64,000 nt of DNA, from the NCBI RefSeq assembly GCF_015352425.1, contig NZ_JADKNH010000013.1, positions 62,001 to 126,000 on the forward strand. The letters run 5' to 3'. This document shows positions 35,230 to 44,345 of the stretch, one piece after another (the stretch's first letter is position 1; each line of letters starts with the position of its first letter). Position numbers and translations under genes: made by a program. The stretch comes from Fusibacter ferrireducens. Lineage in GTDB: Bacteria; Bacillota; Clostridia; Peptostreptococcales; Acidaminobacteraceae. A model generated the notes under the pieces. The model was not told the origin of the DNA, ran no database searches, and worked only from the letters and a program-made list of their open reading frames with translations.

Positions 35230-36675
35230 TCAGCTGTGAGTCGCCAGTGCCTTTTCGAATAAGCGCATCCTATTTTTAAAATGAAATATCCCCCAGCCGA
35301 ACAGAATCGTCTTCACAAGATTATCTGCAATCATGTAAAGCCAAACCTTTGTGAGCGTTGCTCCAGGCAAATGCAATATGATAATTACACCTACAATGCG
35401 AATCAACCACATGGAAGTCGTTTCGACAGCAAAAGGATACGTCGTTTTGCCAAGGCCATTGTACACACCTTCCAGTATTATGGACACACCAAAGAAAGGT
35501 TCTGAAAAAGCAACATACCTAAGCACTTTAGCCCCGAGAGCAATTACAGCCGCCTCTTGAGTAAAAAAATGCATAATTGGCACTGCAAATTTATAGAGCA
35601 ACAGACTTGCTGGCATCATCAAAACAGCAATAAACATGACATTTAACAATACCGTCCTCATATAGAGCTGCCAGTCTCTTTTGCCTAATGTATACCCAAT
35701 CATCGTAGAGGTTGCCGCCTGCATGCCGTAACCCGGGACATAAAAAATGGATTCTGCAACGATTGCAATGGTATGCGCTGCAAAAATAAAGGTGCCCATA
35801 CTGCTCACAAGACCGGAAAAAACCACATAGCCTAAACTGGTCACTGTTTTGTTTAATGCAATGGGCAGGCTAATTTTAAGTCCTTTGATCATTGTGTCCT
35901 TTTCAAACTTAATGTGCTTCAATCCCTGATGTAACGAAGCATTTTGACTAAAAGCACGCCACATGAGTCCACCGCCTATGACAAATGCTATGGCAGTTGC
36001 TAGGCCAGCTCCAAATGTGCCTAAGCCTAAACCCCATATTTTTACAGGTTGATCCACTATATAAATTGTGCGTGAAGGATAAATGAACAGCAAATTTAAT
36101 AATACATTCGTGCCGTTCACAAGCAAATTGATTTTCAAGGGCGTTTTCGTATCACCTGTTGCCCGCAGTAAACTTCCAAAGATGATAATAGATGCCCGGA
36201 AGATCATCGGCATGCAAATAACGGCAAAATAGATCGATGCATCCTGCCAAATCAGTTTATCAGCACCCATCCACTTCGGAATAAAAGGACTCATTGCAAT
36301 TGCCAAGATACCTTCGGCAACACTGAGGCCAATAACAAGCAAGATGGCTTGATCTGCCGCGCGTTTTATAGCTTTAGGGTCATCATCTCCTGTGGCTTTT
36401 GCAACCATCGCTAAAAAACCAATCCCCACTGCAAATAAGGGGCTATTCACAAGCCAATTTAGAGAAGTGCTCAGACCAACCACTGCAGAAGCCTCTGCAC
36501 TGACTTGACCCACCATAGCAGTATCCACATATTGAACGATGGTCTCCAAGAAGTACTCCACTATGGTTGGCCAAGCAAGCATGACCATTGTCCAAAAGAT
36601 GACTTTATGACTTGAGTCGCCCTTTAAATTGGTCAACTTATACTTTGTATTTCGTTTTGATAAAGTGCCTTTCAT
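35230..36675 (-). CDS. MATE-family efflux transporter
   Basis: A 481-residue protein with twelve predicted membrane segments and MATE signatures: AWPTIVEYFLETIVQYVDTAMVGQ in the first helices and the matching second half (SLPIALNKTVTSLGYVVFSG, GYGMQAATSTMIGYTLGKR). Such proteins export drugs or metabolites using sodium or proton gradients. The ATG at 36675 is used here; a TTG at 36693 overlapping the kinase stop is an alternative. It sits between the kinase and the regulator genes of the Amadori cluster in one direction, which is not a usual member of frl operons. It might export a by-product or excess amino acid. Confidence 0.9.
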   Translation of the reverse strand: MKGTLSKRNTKYKLTNLKGDSSHKVIFWTMVMLAWPTIVEYFLETIVQYVDTAMVGQVSAEASAVVGLSTSLNWLVNSPLFAVGIGFLAMVAKATGDDDPKAIKRAADQAILLVIGLSVAEGILAIAMSPFIPKWMGADKLIWQDASIYFAVICMPMIFRASIIIFGSLLRATGDTKTPLKINLLVNGTNVLLNLLFIYPSRTIYIVDQPVKIWGLGLGTFGAGLATAIAFVIGGGLMWRAFSQNASLHQGLKHIKFEKDTMIKGLKISLPIALNKTVTSLGYVVFSGLVSSMGTFIFAAHTIAIVAESIFYVPGYGMQAATSTMIGYTLGKRDWQLYMRTVLLNVMFIAVLMMPASLLLYKFAVPIMHFFTQEAAVIALGAKVLRYVAFSEPFFGVSIILEGVYNGLGKTTYPFAVETTSMWLIRIVGVIIILHLPGATLTKVWLYMIADNLVKTILFGWGIFHFKNRMRLFEKALATHS

Positions 36676-36686
36676 CTGTCCAGCAC

Positions 36687-37487
36687 CTACCAAGCACCAT
36701 TGTATGCAATGGTAACACTGCTATTCTGTGCCCCTGCTGCCATACAATGCTCTAAAGAGAGCCCAGAGAGCATTGCGATCAAAAAACCTGCAATATAGCT
36801 ATCGCCAGCACCCATGGTATCTACCACCTCACAGGGCTCAATGCCATAAGTAATAAATGCAGTGCCATCATATGCGATACTGCCTCTTTCTCCGAGTGTC
36901 ACGATGATCACTTTTGGCCCTTGTGCATACAATTGCTTCATGGTTTTTTTTAGTTCTTGTTCATTTCTTGTCTCCGATGCGAAGAACGCATAGTCAACAT
37001 ACGGCAGCGCCATCTGCACCACTGGATGATTCATTTTATCTGCAAAATCAAATGCAATTGGTTTGCCATAAGTGCTTAACGCTTCAAGTTCATGTTCAAT
37101 TTTACCCCAGATCCCTGATACGATCAAGTCGTGAGTCCCTGCAAACTCTTTATCAGCCGCAGTCAGCTTAAACTGCTCCAGTACGCCTTCATGATAATCT
37201 CCCAAAACACGATTGCCATTTTCCATAGTGACTTCTGTAATGGCTGTACTGCCACTGGACACATGGAGATGAGAAATATCCACATTTTTTTGCTTTAGGG
37301 CCTTCCTTATAATTTGACCGTTTTCATCGTCTCCCACTACGCCGATATACGCCGCATCATGCCCCAATCTTTTCGCATATACAGCTACATTTACAGGATT
37401 ACCCCCTGGGAAAGCTTCTTGCGTTTGTACATAATAATCAATACAATTATCCCCAATCGTTGCAATCTTATACTTATTCTTTTCCAC
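36687..37487 (-). CDS. frlD: PfkB-family fructosamine kinase (FrlD-like)
   Basis: A 266-residue sugar kinase. It has ATIGDNCIDYY, FPGGNPVNVAVYAKRLG and the C-terminal PfkB signature DTMGAGDSYIAGFL with the catalytic aspartate. The start ATIGDNC(I/V)D and the last residues (A-x-N-GAW) match E. coli FrlD as I recall it, and the length agrees (261 there). Known FrlD phosphorylates fructoselysine at C6 before FrlB splits it. GTG 37487 is chosen because GAGAGGTGCGTGT precedes it; an ATG at 37520 has no site. First gene of a unit with the MATE exporter and the GntR regulator. Confidence 0.85.
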   Translation of the reverse strand: MEKNKYKIATIGDNCIDYYVQTQEAFPGGNPVNVAVYAKRLGHDAAYIGVVGDDENGQIIRKALKQKNVDISHLHVSSGSTAITEVTMENGNRVLGDYHEGVLEQFKLTAADKEFAGTHDLIVSGIWGKIEHELEALSTYGKPIAFDFADKMNHPVVQMALPYVDYAFFASETRNEQELKKTMKQLYAQGPKVIIVTLGERGSIAYDGTAFITYGIEPCEVVDTMGAGDSYIAGFLIAMLSGLSLEHCMAAGAQNSSVTIAYNGAW

Positions 37488-37584
37488 CACACGCACCTCT
37501 CTCGTTGACTTCATACACATGAAGTATTGCTACTGTACTTATACCATACCGTAAAAGATACGGATTCGTCAATGATAATATGTT

Positions 37585-37598
37585 ATATAACGTTATGC
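37585..37598. promoter_or_regulatory. ATAACGTTAT operator upstream of the kinase unit
   Basis: Read on the minus strand, GCATAACGTTATAT matches 11 of 14 bases of the palindrome at 34189-34202 and keeps the full ATAACGTTAT core. It lies about 100 bases upstream of the kinase start. A shared site before both units suggests one regulator. Confidence 0.55.
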
Positions 37599-37673
37599 AG
37601 TTTGCAGCCAATCTATTCGAAATCATCATCTGTTTCTTCTAGTCTATAAATAAAATCAGAATTGCTGTGTAAA

Positions 37674-38930
37674 TCAATCAAATGCTGGCGTCACCAATTC
37701 TGTACTAAAAACAAAGCCACTCATTGGCTCTCCAATCAGTATAGTAACTTTTGGCAAATCCTTTAAGGACACGCCCTCGCTATCAGCAGAACCGTGCTGG
37801 ATCACTATGAGCCCTTTACTGTAGTCCACTTCTGGCGTTGATTTACTTGTAGAGACCGTAATATACAATGTTTTGCCCAGTGGCATTGCTGTCACATCAT
37901 CACCATATTGATTATACGCTTTATAGTTAATTGTCCCTGTATAATCATCAATCATTGTGATCACTTTACTATCAAGTTCAATTTTCCCAATTTTCTCTTT
38001 TTCTACCCTTAACTTATAAGTCCCCACTACAATAGGCTGGTCTCCTCTTGCATCATTGATCACAACTTCATAATTAGCGACTTCAAGTGGCCAATAAGTC
38101 GTCAGTGTTGCAACAGTCTTAGAGTCATTCCAAGTTGTCCTTGTTATCAGATCCACAGGCACCTCAAGCATATATTCCTTTAAAATAAAAGAGATCCGTT
38201 CATAATCAGTAACAATTTCATTAAACTGAATCTCTACAGTGTATTTACCACTTGGCACTACTTTAAATACTGTTTCATCGTATTTTTCTAGGGTATGTGC
38301 CTCTACAGGATTTTCTTCATCTCCTAAATTGATTTCAGAATCTGTATAGGCACGATCTAACTTGCCAAGTGCCATCCCTATAGTTATATTTGAACCTTTT
38401 GCCGGCTGATTGACCACATCCCAAAGAGCTTCAAAAGCATCTCCTCTTAAAAAAATAGTTCCCTTTGCTCTGACTATGACATTTTTATTTTGAGCAAACT
38501 GAATCACTTGGTCATAGTGATATTCACCACTATAACCCATCGCATTCATCATAAACGCTGCAAACTCTTGTGCATTTACGGGCTCATTTGGCTTAAAAGT
38601 CCCATCTGGATAGCCACCTAGATAACCATATACTTTGCCGTAGGCAATATAGGGTGTATACCATATCCCCTCTGGTACATCACTAAAACCTGAAGGTAAA
38701 GGGAAATTTGCAGCCGTTTCCTTATCTCCATGTAATTCAGCCATAATCACCGCCACTTGTGCTCTTGTAATTATTTTGTTGACCATGGCATCTCCATTAA
38801 TTCCAGTTATAAAACCATATCTGAGCAGTAAGTCCGCTCCAGATTTATCCTTAACCTCTGTATAAGCAATACCAATGGTTTGAAATATAATAAGCAAGCT
38901 CAGCATAATCTGCATCAAAATTCGTTTCAT
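37674..38930 (-). CDS. short SLH-domain protein, paralogue of the S-layer N-terminus
   Basis: A secreted 418-residue protein: signal peptide (about 1-25), then SLH repeats (LLLRYGFITGINGDAMVNKI, GFSDVPEGIWYTPYIAYGKVYGYLGGYPDGTFKP) followed by VNAQEFAAFMMNAMGY. The same order and motifs occur in the S-layer protein at 39183-42248. Beyond the SLH part, YTVEIQFNEIVTDYERISFIL and TGTINYKAYNQYGDDVTAM parallel KSITVKFNKAVTEADKITF and TGYVTYKVYDQYENDITS there. It therefore equals about the first 40 percent of the S-layer protein. ATG 38930 has AGGAGGTAAAATT before it. It is separated from the S-layer gene by a terminator and is probably expressed on its own. Confidence 0.86.
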   Translation of the reverse strand: MKRILMQIMLSLLIIFQTIGIAYTEVKDKSGADLLLRYGFITGINGDAMVNKIITRAQVAVIMAELHGDKETAANFPLPSGFSDVPEGIWYTPYIAYGKVYGYLGGYPDGTFKPNEPVNAQEFAAFMMNAMGYSGEYHYDQVIQFAQNKNVIVRAKGTIFLRGDAFEALWDVVNQPAKGSNITIGMALGKLDRAYTDSEINLGDEENPVEAHTLEKYDETVFKVVPSGKYTVEIQFNEIVTDYERISFILKEYMLEVPVDLITRTTWNDSKTVATLTTYWPLEVANYEVVINDARGDQPIVVGTYKLRVEKEKIGKIELDSKVITMIDDYTGTINYKAYNQYGDDVTAMPLGKTLYITVSTSKSTPEVDYSKGLIVIQHGSADSEGVSLKDLPKVTILIGEPMSGFVFSTELVTPAFD

Positions 38931-39132
38931 AATTTTACCTCCTATGCTAATTTGAATTAGATGTTTAAATAAAGCGTATGTAACATGGAAATTTCTATTT
39001 TTTTATTATTTATATCTTAATTTCTTCAGATCTGTATGGATACGGATTCTTTTACATTCTATCATAAAAATACTGCCCATCATATATTATTTCTTCAGTC
39101 ACTTATTATGGTAACTGGACTTTTATATGAAC

Positions 39133-39163
39133 TAAAAAAAGACAAGAGCCGAAGCTCTTGTCT
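39133..39163 (-). terminator. intrinsic terminator of the S-layer gene
   Basis: AGACAAGAGC and GCTCTTGTCT (39140-39149, 39154-39163) form a perfect 10-bp stem with a four-base loop, followed on the minus strand by seven T. It begins 20 bases after the S-layer stop, a classic strong terminator. Confidence 0.9.
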
Positions 39164-39182
39164 CAATTTGTGTTATAAAGAA

Positions 39183-42100
39183 CTATTTAACGATAATAGC
39201 CACAGTTGCAGACATACCGTTGTTAGCTACCCCAGTGATATAGATTTTATCATTTGTTTTAATGTTACCACCAGCAGTATATACTAAATTAGTAGTATTA
39301 GGAGTGATAGTTAATTCAGCTAATCTACTGCTAAGATCAGCACCTGTATAAGCAACACCAGCCGAATTAGTAATTTTAGCAATTTGGAATGAAGAGAAGC
39401 TCATACCTTTTGTGCCATAAGAATCTTTGATGTAGAAGTCTAATATGTCAGTCTCTACACCACCAACCTTATTGTTACTTGTAGCACGATTAGAATCGTA
39501 TTTTGTAAGAATTAAAGTTCTAGAAGTTCCTGCAACAATTGTTTGAACTCCTGCTTCATCAAAGATTCCATCATCATCTGCACCATCAACTACAACTGAT
39601 GTAGGAACTGGTTTAACATCTGAAGATTTGATTGCAACTGGTAATGATTTAACCACATTGTTGTGTTTAACCGTTATAGTTAAAGTAGTTGTAGCTTCAG
39701 TTTTATCACCAGTTGGATCTAATGCTGTTACACTGATGCCATCAAATGTCGTATTTACTGTTGCAGAATTTAATGTGAACTCTGTAGTATTTGATAGACC
39801 AGCATCAACTATAGGTTTTCCTGCTAAAAGAACTTTCGTACCTGATTGAGTTGCACCATATACTTCAGCATCAAACGAGTATTCTGAGTCTTGTGCGCTA
39901 ACCTTTGCAGGCGGAACTATAGTAGCATTTGCTCCAACAGCGTAGATTGCTTTATCAGAAGTGTTTACAGTATAGCTTTTAACATCTTCAGTTTCAATTA
40001 CTGATATAGACACAGAAGTGCTATCCATAACTTTAGTGCCATCTTTAAGTGTAAATTCAACACTTGCAGCACCACCACTTGAAGCACTTGCAGCTATTTT
40101 GAAATCCGCAGCAGTTGTTAATGCTTTAGTAAAGCCAACAGTTTTTCCGCCACTAACAACTGGAGTACCACCAAGATCAGTAGCAGCATCAAATGCATTA
40201 TTTCCATTTACATCTGTTCCAAGGAAAGCAACATTAGTATTGCTTGTGCTTGCAGTTAATGTAAATGTACCCGCTAATGCAGCATTGATTTTAGATTTAG
40301 ACATTGCTCTGTCATATTGGTCATAGATTACTAAGTCTTCATCTTTTCCACCGGCAAAGTCAATTTTTTGAATTGCAGTATTTTCCATTGCAGGAATAAT
40401 ACCACTTGATTTAAATCCTATAGAAGCAGGGTATGCTTGTTTTTGAACATTGATAGAAAGCATATTGCTCATTTTTGATGAAGGTGAAGTCGCTGTGAAA
40501 GTAATCACACCAGTATTACTTGGTGCAGTAAATACCAAACTAGCATCTCCATTTGATTGTTCAATCCATCTAATATTAGTAGTACTGTCTCCGCCTTGAA
40601 GCGTTACTTTACTAACATATGTGTATTCTTTAACTAAATTGCCTTGTACATCATATGCTTCAAAAGGAATTACTACATTTCCTTCACTAACAGAAACAAC
40701 TTCAGCTGGCGCTAATAAGATAATCTTATCAATCGCTTTAGCTTTTACAACTTTAGATTGAATCGAACTATTCGATCCAGTATAAGTCATAGCTGTAAGT
40801 GTTAAAGGCATATCCATGCTGTTTGATGTAGAGCCAACATATCTTACTTCAATTGCAGCATTCTTAGAGTTTGCGGGATCTTTTACAATTGCAGCAACTA
40901 CATTTGAAAGAGATGAAACCAATTGAGTACCATCTAATGATCCATCGCCATCAATAAGGCCTTCTTTTACCAACTCATAGCTCTTAGTTTCATTTCCTGC
41001 CATGTCCTTAGCTGTGTAAGGAAGGTAGTAAACTGAAGTCGTATCGTTTTCAACGATTTGAAGATTTTCAGCTGAGCCAAGTGCAAATTCAGTAAGTGTA
41101 CCTGTTACAGTTGAAACTGGTAGAGATTTTGTTGCAGTAACTCCAGCGCTTGCATCGTATAAAACAATTGAAATCGCTTGGAAAGTCATTAAGTTTGTAC
41201 CAGGAGCTGGAACAATTGTCATTAAACCATTTTTGATCGTTAAAGACCCACCAGCAGTATTAACGCCAACTTGTGGTGATAATGTATTTGCCATTGAAGT
41301 GCTTGTAATATCATTCTCATATTGGTCGTATACTTTGTAAGTAACATAACCAGTAGGAGTCCCAGAAACTGTTACAGCAACTGAAGGACTAGTGAATTCA
41401 ATTTTAGCAACTTTTTGTTGTGTAAAAGTAATTGTTTCAGTTGCAACGTCCTTACCATCAGCAGCAACAGTAGCAACATAAGCAGCTTCAGCAAAGTTAG
41501 ATGCAGAAGAGAGTGTTGCAACAGTTTTTTCTTCATTCCATGCAGTAACTACTGTCACTGGAGTAGAAGATCTTTTAACTGCAAAAGTGATTTTATCTGC
41601 TTCAGTAACCGCTTTGTTAAATTTAACTGTTATTGATTTTGAAGAAGCAGCTTTAATAGATTCAACCGCTAAAGCACCAGCAGGTGTCATAGCAGATTCT
41701 AATCTACCTAATTTAACGCCTAAAGCAACTTCTTCGCCTTTAACTGGTTTGTTTACAGCAGCCCACATAGCTTCGAAAGCAGCGCCTCTGTTAAAGCTAG
41801 CAGTTTGTACGTCTACGCCAATAGCAGCTGCGTCAGCTACTACAGTATTCCATGTGAAATCATATTTTAATGCGTTCATCAATACTGCAGCAAACTCTTG
41901 TCCGCTCATGCCGATTTCTGGTTTGAAAGAACCATCTGGGTATCCAGACCACCAACCATTAGCTTGGCCATAAGCAACATATGGAGTATACCATTTTCCA
42001 GCTTCAACATCATTGAAGTCCGCTGGTGCAGCATAGTTAGCTGCTTCTTCTTTTAAGCCGTTCATTTCTGCAACAAGTACAGCCATTTCAGCTCTGGTTA

Positions 42101-42248
42101 ACTCTTTGTCAACCATTAAGTCGCCATTATTTCCTGCGATAAAACCATATTTGTAAAGCTGTTCAGCTCCGGTTTCACCTGCAGCGAATACTGGCATCAT
42201 ACCTAGTACCATCGCTAAAACGAGTACTAAAGATAATACTTTTTTCAT
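39183..42248 (-). CDS. probable major S-layer protein (SLH domain)
   Basis: A 1021-residue secreted protein. The signal peptide (about 1-22, ends VFA) is followed by SLH repeats to about residue 175 (LYKYGFIAGNNGDLMVDKELTR, FNDVEAGKWYTPYVAYGQANG, SGYPDGSFKP). The remainder is rich in Ala, Thr, Ser and Val with no cysteine or tryptophan-rich domain, as in S-layer proteins, with several Ig-like/Big-type modules (VKFNKAVTEADKITFAV, VTYKVYDQYENDI). Evidence for high expression: a near-consensus promoter with an 18-base spacer, a stable leader hairpin, GGGAGGAA ribosome binding site and a strong terminator. SLH domains bind wall polysaccharide; the left-hand polysaccharide genes might supply part of it, but that is not shown. 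Confidence 0.85.
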   Translation of the reverse strand: MKKVLSLVLVLAMVLGMMPVFAAGETGAEQLYKYGFIAGNNGDLMVDKELTRAEMAVLVAEMNGLKEEAANYAAPADFNDVEAGKWYTPYVAYGQANGWWSGYPDGSFKPEIGMSGQEFAAVLMNALKYDFTWNTVVADAAAIGVDVQTASFNRGAAFEAMWAAVNKPVKGEEVALGVKLGRLESAMTPAGALAVESIKAASSKSITVKFNKAVTEADKITFAVKRSSTPVTVVTAWNEEKTVATLSSASNFAEAAYVATVAADGKDVATETITFTQQKVAKIEFTSPSVAVTVSGTPTGYVTYKVYDQYENDITSTSMANTLSPQVGVNTAGGSLTIKNGLMTIVPAPGTNLMTFQAISIVLYDASAGVTATKSLPVSTVTGTLTEFALGSAENLQIVENDTTSVYYLPYTAKDMAGNETKSYELVKEGLIDGDGSLDGTQLVSSLSNVVAAIVKDPANSKNAAIEVRYVGSTSNSMDMPLTLTAMTYTGSNSSIQSKVVKAKAIDKIILLAPAEVVSVSEGNVVIPFEAYDVQGNLVKEYTYVSKVTLQGGDSTTNIRWIEQSNGDASLVFTAPSNTGVITFTATSPSSKMSNMLSINVQKQAYPASIGFKSSGIIPAMENTAIQKIDFAGGKDEDLVIYDQYDRAMSKSKINAALAGTFTLTASTSNTNVAFLGTDVNGNNAFDAATDLGGTPVVSGGKTVGFTKALTTAADFKIAASASSGGAASVEFTLKDGTKVMDSTSVSISVIETEDVKSYTVNTSDKAIYAVGANATIVPPAKVSAQDSEYSFDAEVYGATQSGTKVLLAGKPIVDAGLSNTTEFTLNSATVNTTFDGISVTALDPTGDKTEATTTLTITVKHNNVVKSLPVAIKSSDVKPVPTSVVVDGADDDGIFDEAGVQTIVAGTSRTLILTKYDSNRATSNNKVGGVETDILDFYIKDSYGTKGMSFSSFQIAKITNSAGVAYTGADLSSRLAELTITPNTTNLVYTAGGNIKTNDKIYITGVANNGMSATVAIIVK

Positions 42249-42319
42249 CTGTGAATTCCTCCCTTAAAATAATTGTGTTTTCTTCTTTTCAGAAGAGAGT
42301 TTTGATCAATAACCCCCTT

Positions 42320-42339
42320 CTGAGGACCTTTGTCCTCAG
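42320..42339 (-). promoter_or_regulatory. leader hairpin of the S-layer mRNA
   Basis: CTGAGGAC pairs perfectly with GTCCTCAG around four bases. The hairpin lies about 35 bases inside the predicted transcript and about 70 bases before the start codon. Stable 5' hairpins of this kind are known to protect long-lived S-layer messages. Confidence 0.5.
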
Positions 42340-42382
42340 ATTCAGCAAATCCCTTGAGGTTTATTGCAAAATCCTACAACTG

Positions 42383-42412
42383 ATTATACCACTAAATGAA
42401 AACAGCGGTCAA
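42383..42412 (-). promoter_or_regulatory. promoter of the S-layer gene
   Basis: On the minus strand TTGACC (42407-42412), an 18-base spacer and TATAAT (42383-42388) make a near-consensus sigma-A promoter, with AGTGG directly before the -10. The leader is about 125 bases. The remaining gap up to 42534 holds no other gene or signal that I recognise. Confidence 0.75.
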
Positions 42413-42534
42413 TCGATGTTTCATAATGTAATAGAACTGTAAAATAGCTTCATTACACCATATAAGTATTATATACCATGAGGATTGCTTTGTGGGTTAC
42501 ATCTTGATGACATGGCCTGTAATATTTCTGTAAC

Positions 42535-42613
42535 AAAAGGGTCTATAGGTGAACAGGGCAAGAGTCCTCGGCTTTTTGCCTGCGGATTGCCCTGTTCACC
42601 TATAGACCCTTTT
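42535..42613. repeat. 27-bp perfect inverted repeat between protease and S-layer genes
   Basis: AAAAGGGTCTATAGGTGAAC and onward to 42561 is perfectly complementary to 42587-42613 (ending CTATAGACCCTTTT). The 25-base loop holds a small GGC-TTTTT-GCC hairpin. It starts 37 bases after the protease stop. On both strands an arm ends in four T, so it may work as a terminator in both directions, but the stem is much longer than needed. Confidence 0.85.
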
Positions 42614-42650
42614 AGATGGTGGAACCATAAAAGCTCAGAAGCTTAGATGC

Positions 42651-44270
42651 TTATTTTGCTTTTAATAGCTCGATTGCTTTATTTAACTGAGGATCGAATT
42701 CGCCTCTGAGCATGGATTCAGCTTGTTGATTCAACGAGCTCACGGTTTCTAGATTCAGAACGCCGGTGGATCTGAGGCCCACACTAGCCTGAAATGCTTT
42801 AATTACTTGTTCTGTCTTAGGACCAAATTTACCGTCCACATCGATCTCATAATCCAAAAATTTAAGTCTTTGCTGTGCACCATAAACATTCAAGCTGATT
42901 TCGCCTCTATACTTTGGTGCCTTCTCATTCATTGGGACAAAATTACTATAGAGCTTGCGTTGATCCGGCGTAACACCGTGAACCACAACATCTGGATGAA
43001 TGCCATTTTGATCCACATGGTAGTCATTCGGTACAAGATACTCTGCAATGGTCAGTTTGATACTCCCCCCATTTGTCAAAGGAACAATATTTTGAACCGT
43101 TCCCTTGCCGTAGGTGTCATCACCAACGATGATACCTGTTCCATTTTGTTGTATGGTCCCTGACAAAATCTCGGACGCACTTGCAGAACCTTCATTGACG
43201 AGAACGACCACGTCCATATCCAATTTGAGCTTTTCTGCACGATACAACTGATTGGTAGTGTCCTTGTAAACCACTTTGACGATTTCCTTGCCCTTTTCTA
43301 CAAAATAATCGCTAATGTGTATTGCAGAATCCAAATAGCCGCCTGGATTGTTTCGAACATCAAGCACCAATTTCTTTACATTATTATCAATCATATATTG
43401 AATGGCTTCATCAAACTCAGCGTTTGTCTTATCTCCAAATTGTGTAATTTCAATATACCCGATATTGTCCTTTTTCATTTCATAGTTGACGGATTTTACT
43501 GTAATAACCGCTCTCACAATATCAAAATATAAAATTTCATCTGAATTGTTGCGCAAGATGCCGATTTTAACAGGTGTACCTGCAGGTCCTCTAATTACCG
43601 AAATCGCTTTTTCTGTCGTCCAACCCTTTGCATCTGCATCGTTCACTGTGGCAATTCTATCCCCTGGTAGAAGCCCTGCTTCATAAGCAGGCGTTTCCTT
43701 GATGGGTGATACAACCTCCACATAATTTTCTCCATTTGTAATCACAGCGCCGATGCCACTAAATTCGCCATTGATGTCTGTGTTAAACTCTGAATACTCT
43801 TCAGGTGTAAAATAAACACTGTGCTTATCCAGCGTTTCAAAGATGCCTTTGTAAATCCCATCGATCAGCTTCTGCTGATCAACATCTTTATAATAATTTT
43901 CATTTACATAATCGAGCATAAATTCTGCATAGTCTTTATAAGTTGCTGCTCTTACATCTGTTGACTCTGACACGTCATCCGTATTTTGCGCCGCATTATC
44001 CGTTGTGTTTTCTGGTGTGGTTTCCGGTGCCTTTTCACCCTCATCGACTGCATCATTATCTGCAAGAAGTCCCCTTGCTTGAAGCTTGCTTTCATAGGAG
44101 AAATCTCGATTAGGCGTCACTGTTTCCGAAAAAACAGGAGAAATAGCCGTACCGATCAGTAACAATATCAATAAAAGTGCCAAAATGCTTCTTATGTTAA
44201 TCATCGATTGCGTCTTCTTTTTAGGTGCTATATTGTTTTTCTTCATTTTCTTTTTCTTCTGTTTCACCAT
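42651..44270 (-). CDS. ctpA: C-terminal processing protease, S41 family, with peptidoglycan-binding domain
   Basis: The 539-residue product has a Lys-rich cytoplasmic start, one membrane segment (about 25-45), a Glu/Thr-rich linker, and a PDZ domain at about 170-250 (FSGIGAVI, AGLLPGDRIATVND). The S41 catalytic core follows, with serine in VLVNEGSASASEIL and lysine in GDDTYGKGTVQ. Last comes a PG_binding_1 domain (about 455-520: GAQQRLKFLDYEIDVDGKFG). It acts outside the membrane. The wall-binding tail and its place beside the S-layer gene suggest processing or quality control of surface proteins, but this is inference. ATG 44270 follows GGAAGGTGAC. Confidence 0.93.
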   Translation of the reverse strand: MVKQKKKKMKKNNIAPKKKTQSMINIRSILALLLILLLIGTAISPVFSETVTPNRDFSYESKLQARGLLADNDAVDEGEKAPETTPENTTDNAAQNTDDVSESTDVRAATYKDYAEFMLDYVNENYYKDVDQQKLIDGIYKGIFETLDKHSVYFTPEEYSEFNTDINGEFSGIGAVITNGENYVEVVSPIKETPAYEAGLLPGDRIATVNDADAKGWTTEKAISVIRGPAGTPVKIGILRNNSDEILYFDIVRAVITVKSVNYEMKKDNIGYIEITQFGDKTNAEFDEAIQYMIDNNVKKLVLDVRNNPGGYLDSAIHISDYFVEKGKEIVKVVYKDTTNQLYRAEKLKLDMDVVVLVNEGSASASEILSGTIQQNGTGIIVGDDTYGKGTVQNIVPLTNGGSIKLTIAEYLVPNDYHVDQNGIHPDVVVHGVTPDQRKLYSNFVPMNEKAPKYRGEISLNVYGAQQRLKFLDYEIDVDGKFGPKTEQVIKAFQASVGLRSTGVLNLETVSSLNQQAESMLRGEFDPQLNKAIELLKAK

Positions 44271-44345
44271 GTCACCTTCCCATCTTGTTCATCATAGATA
44301 TATGTCAACTTATATTATAGCAACAATGAAGCTAAATCTCCACGA

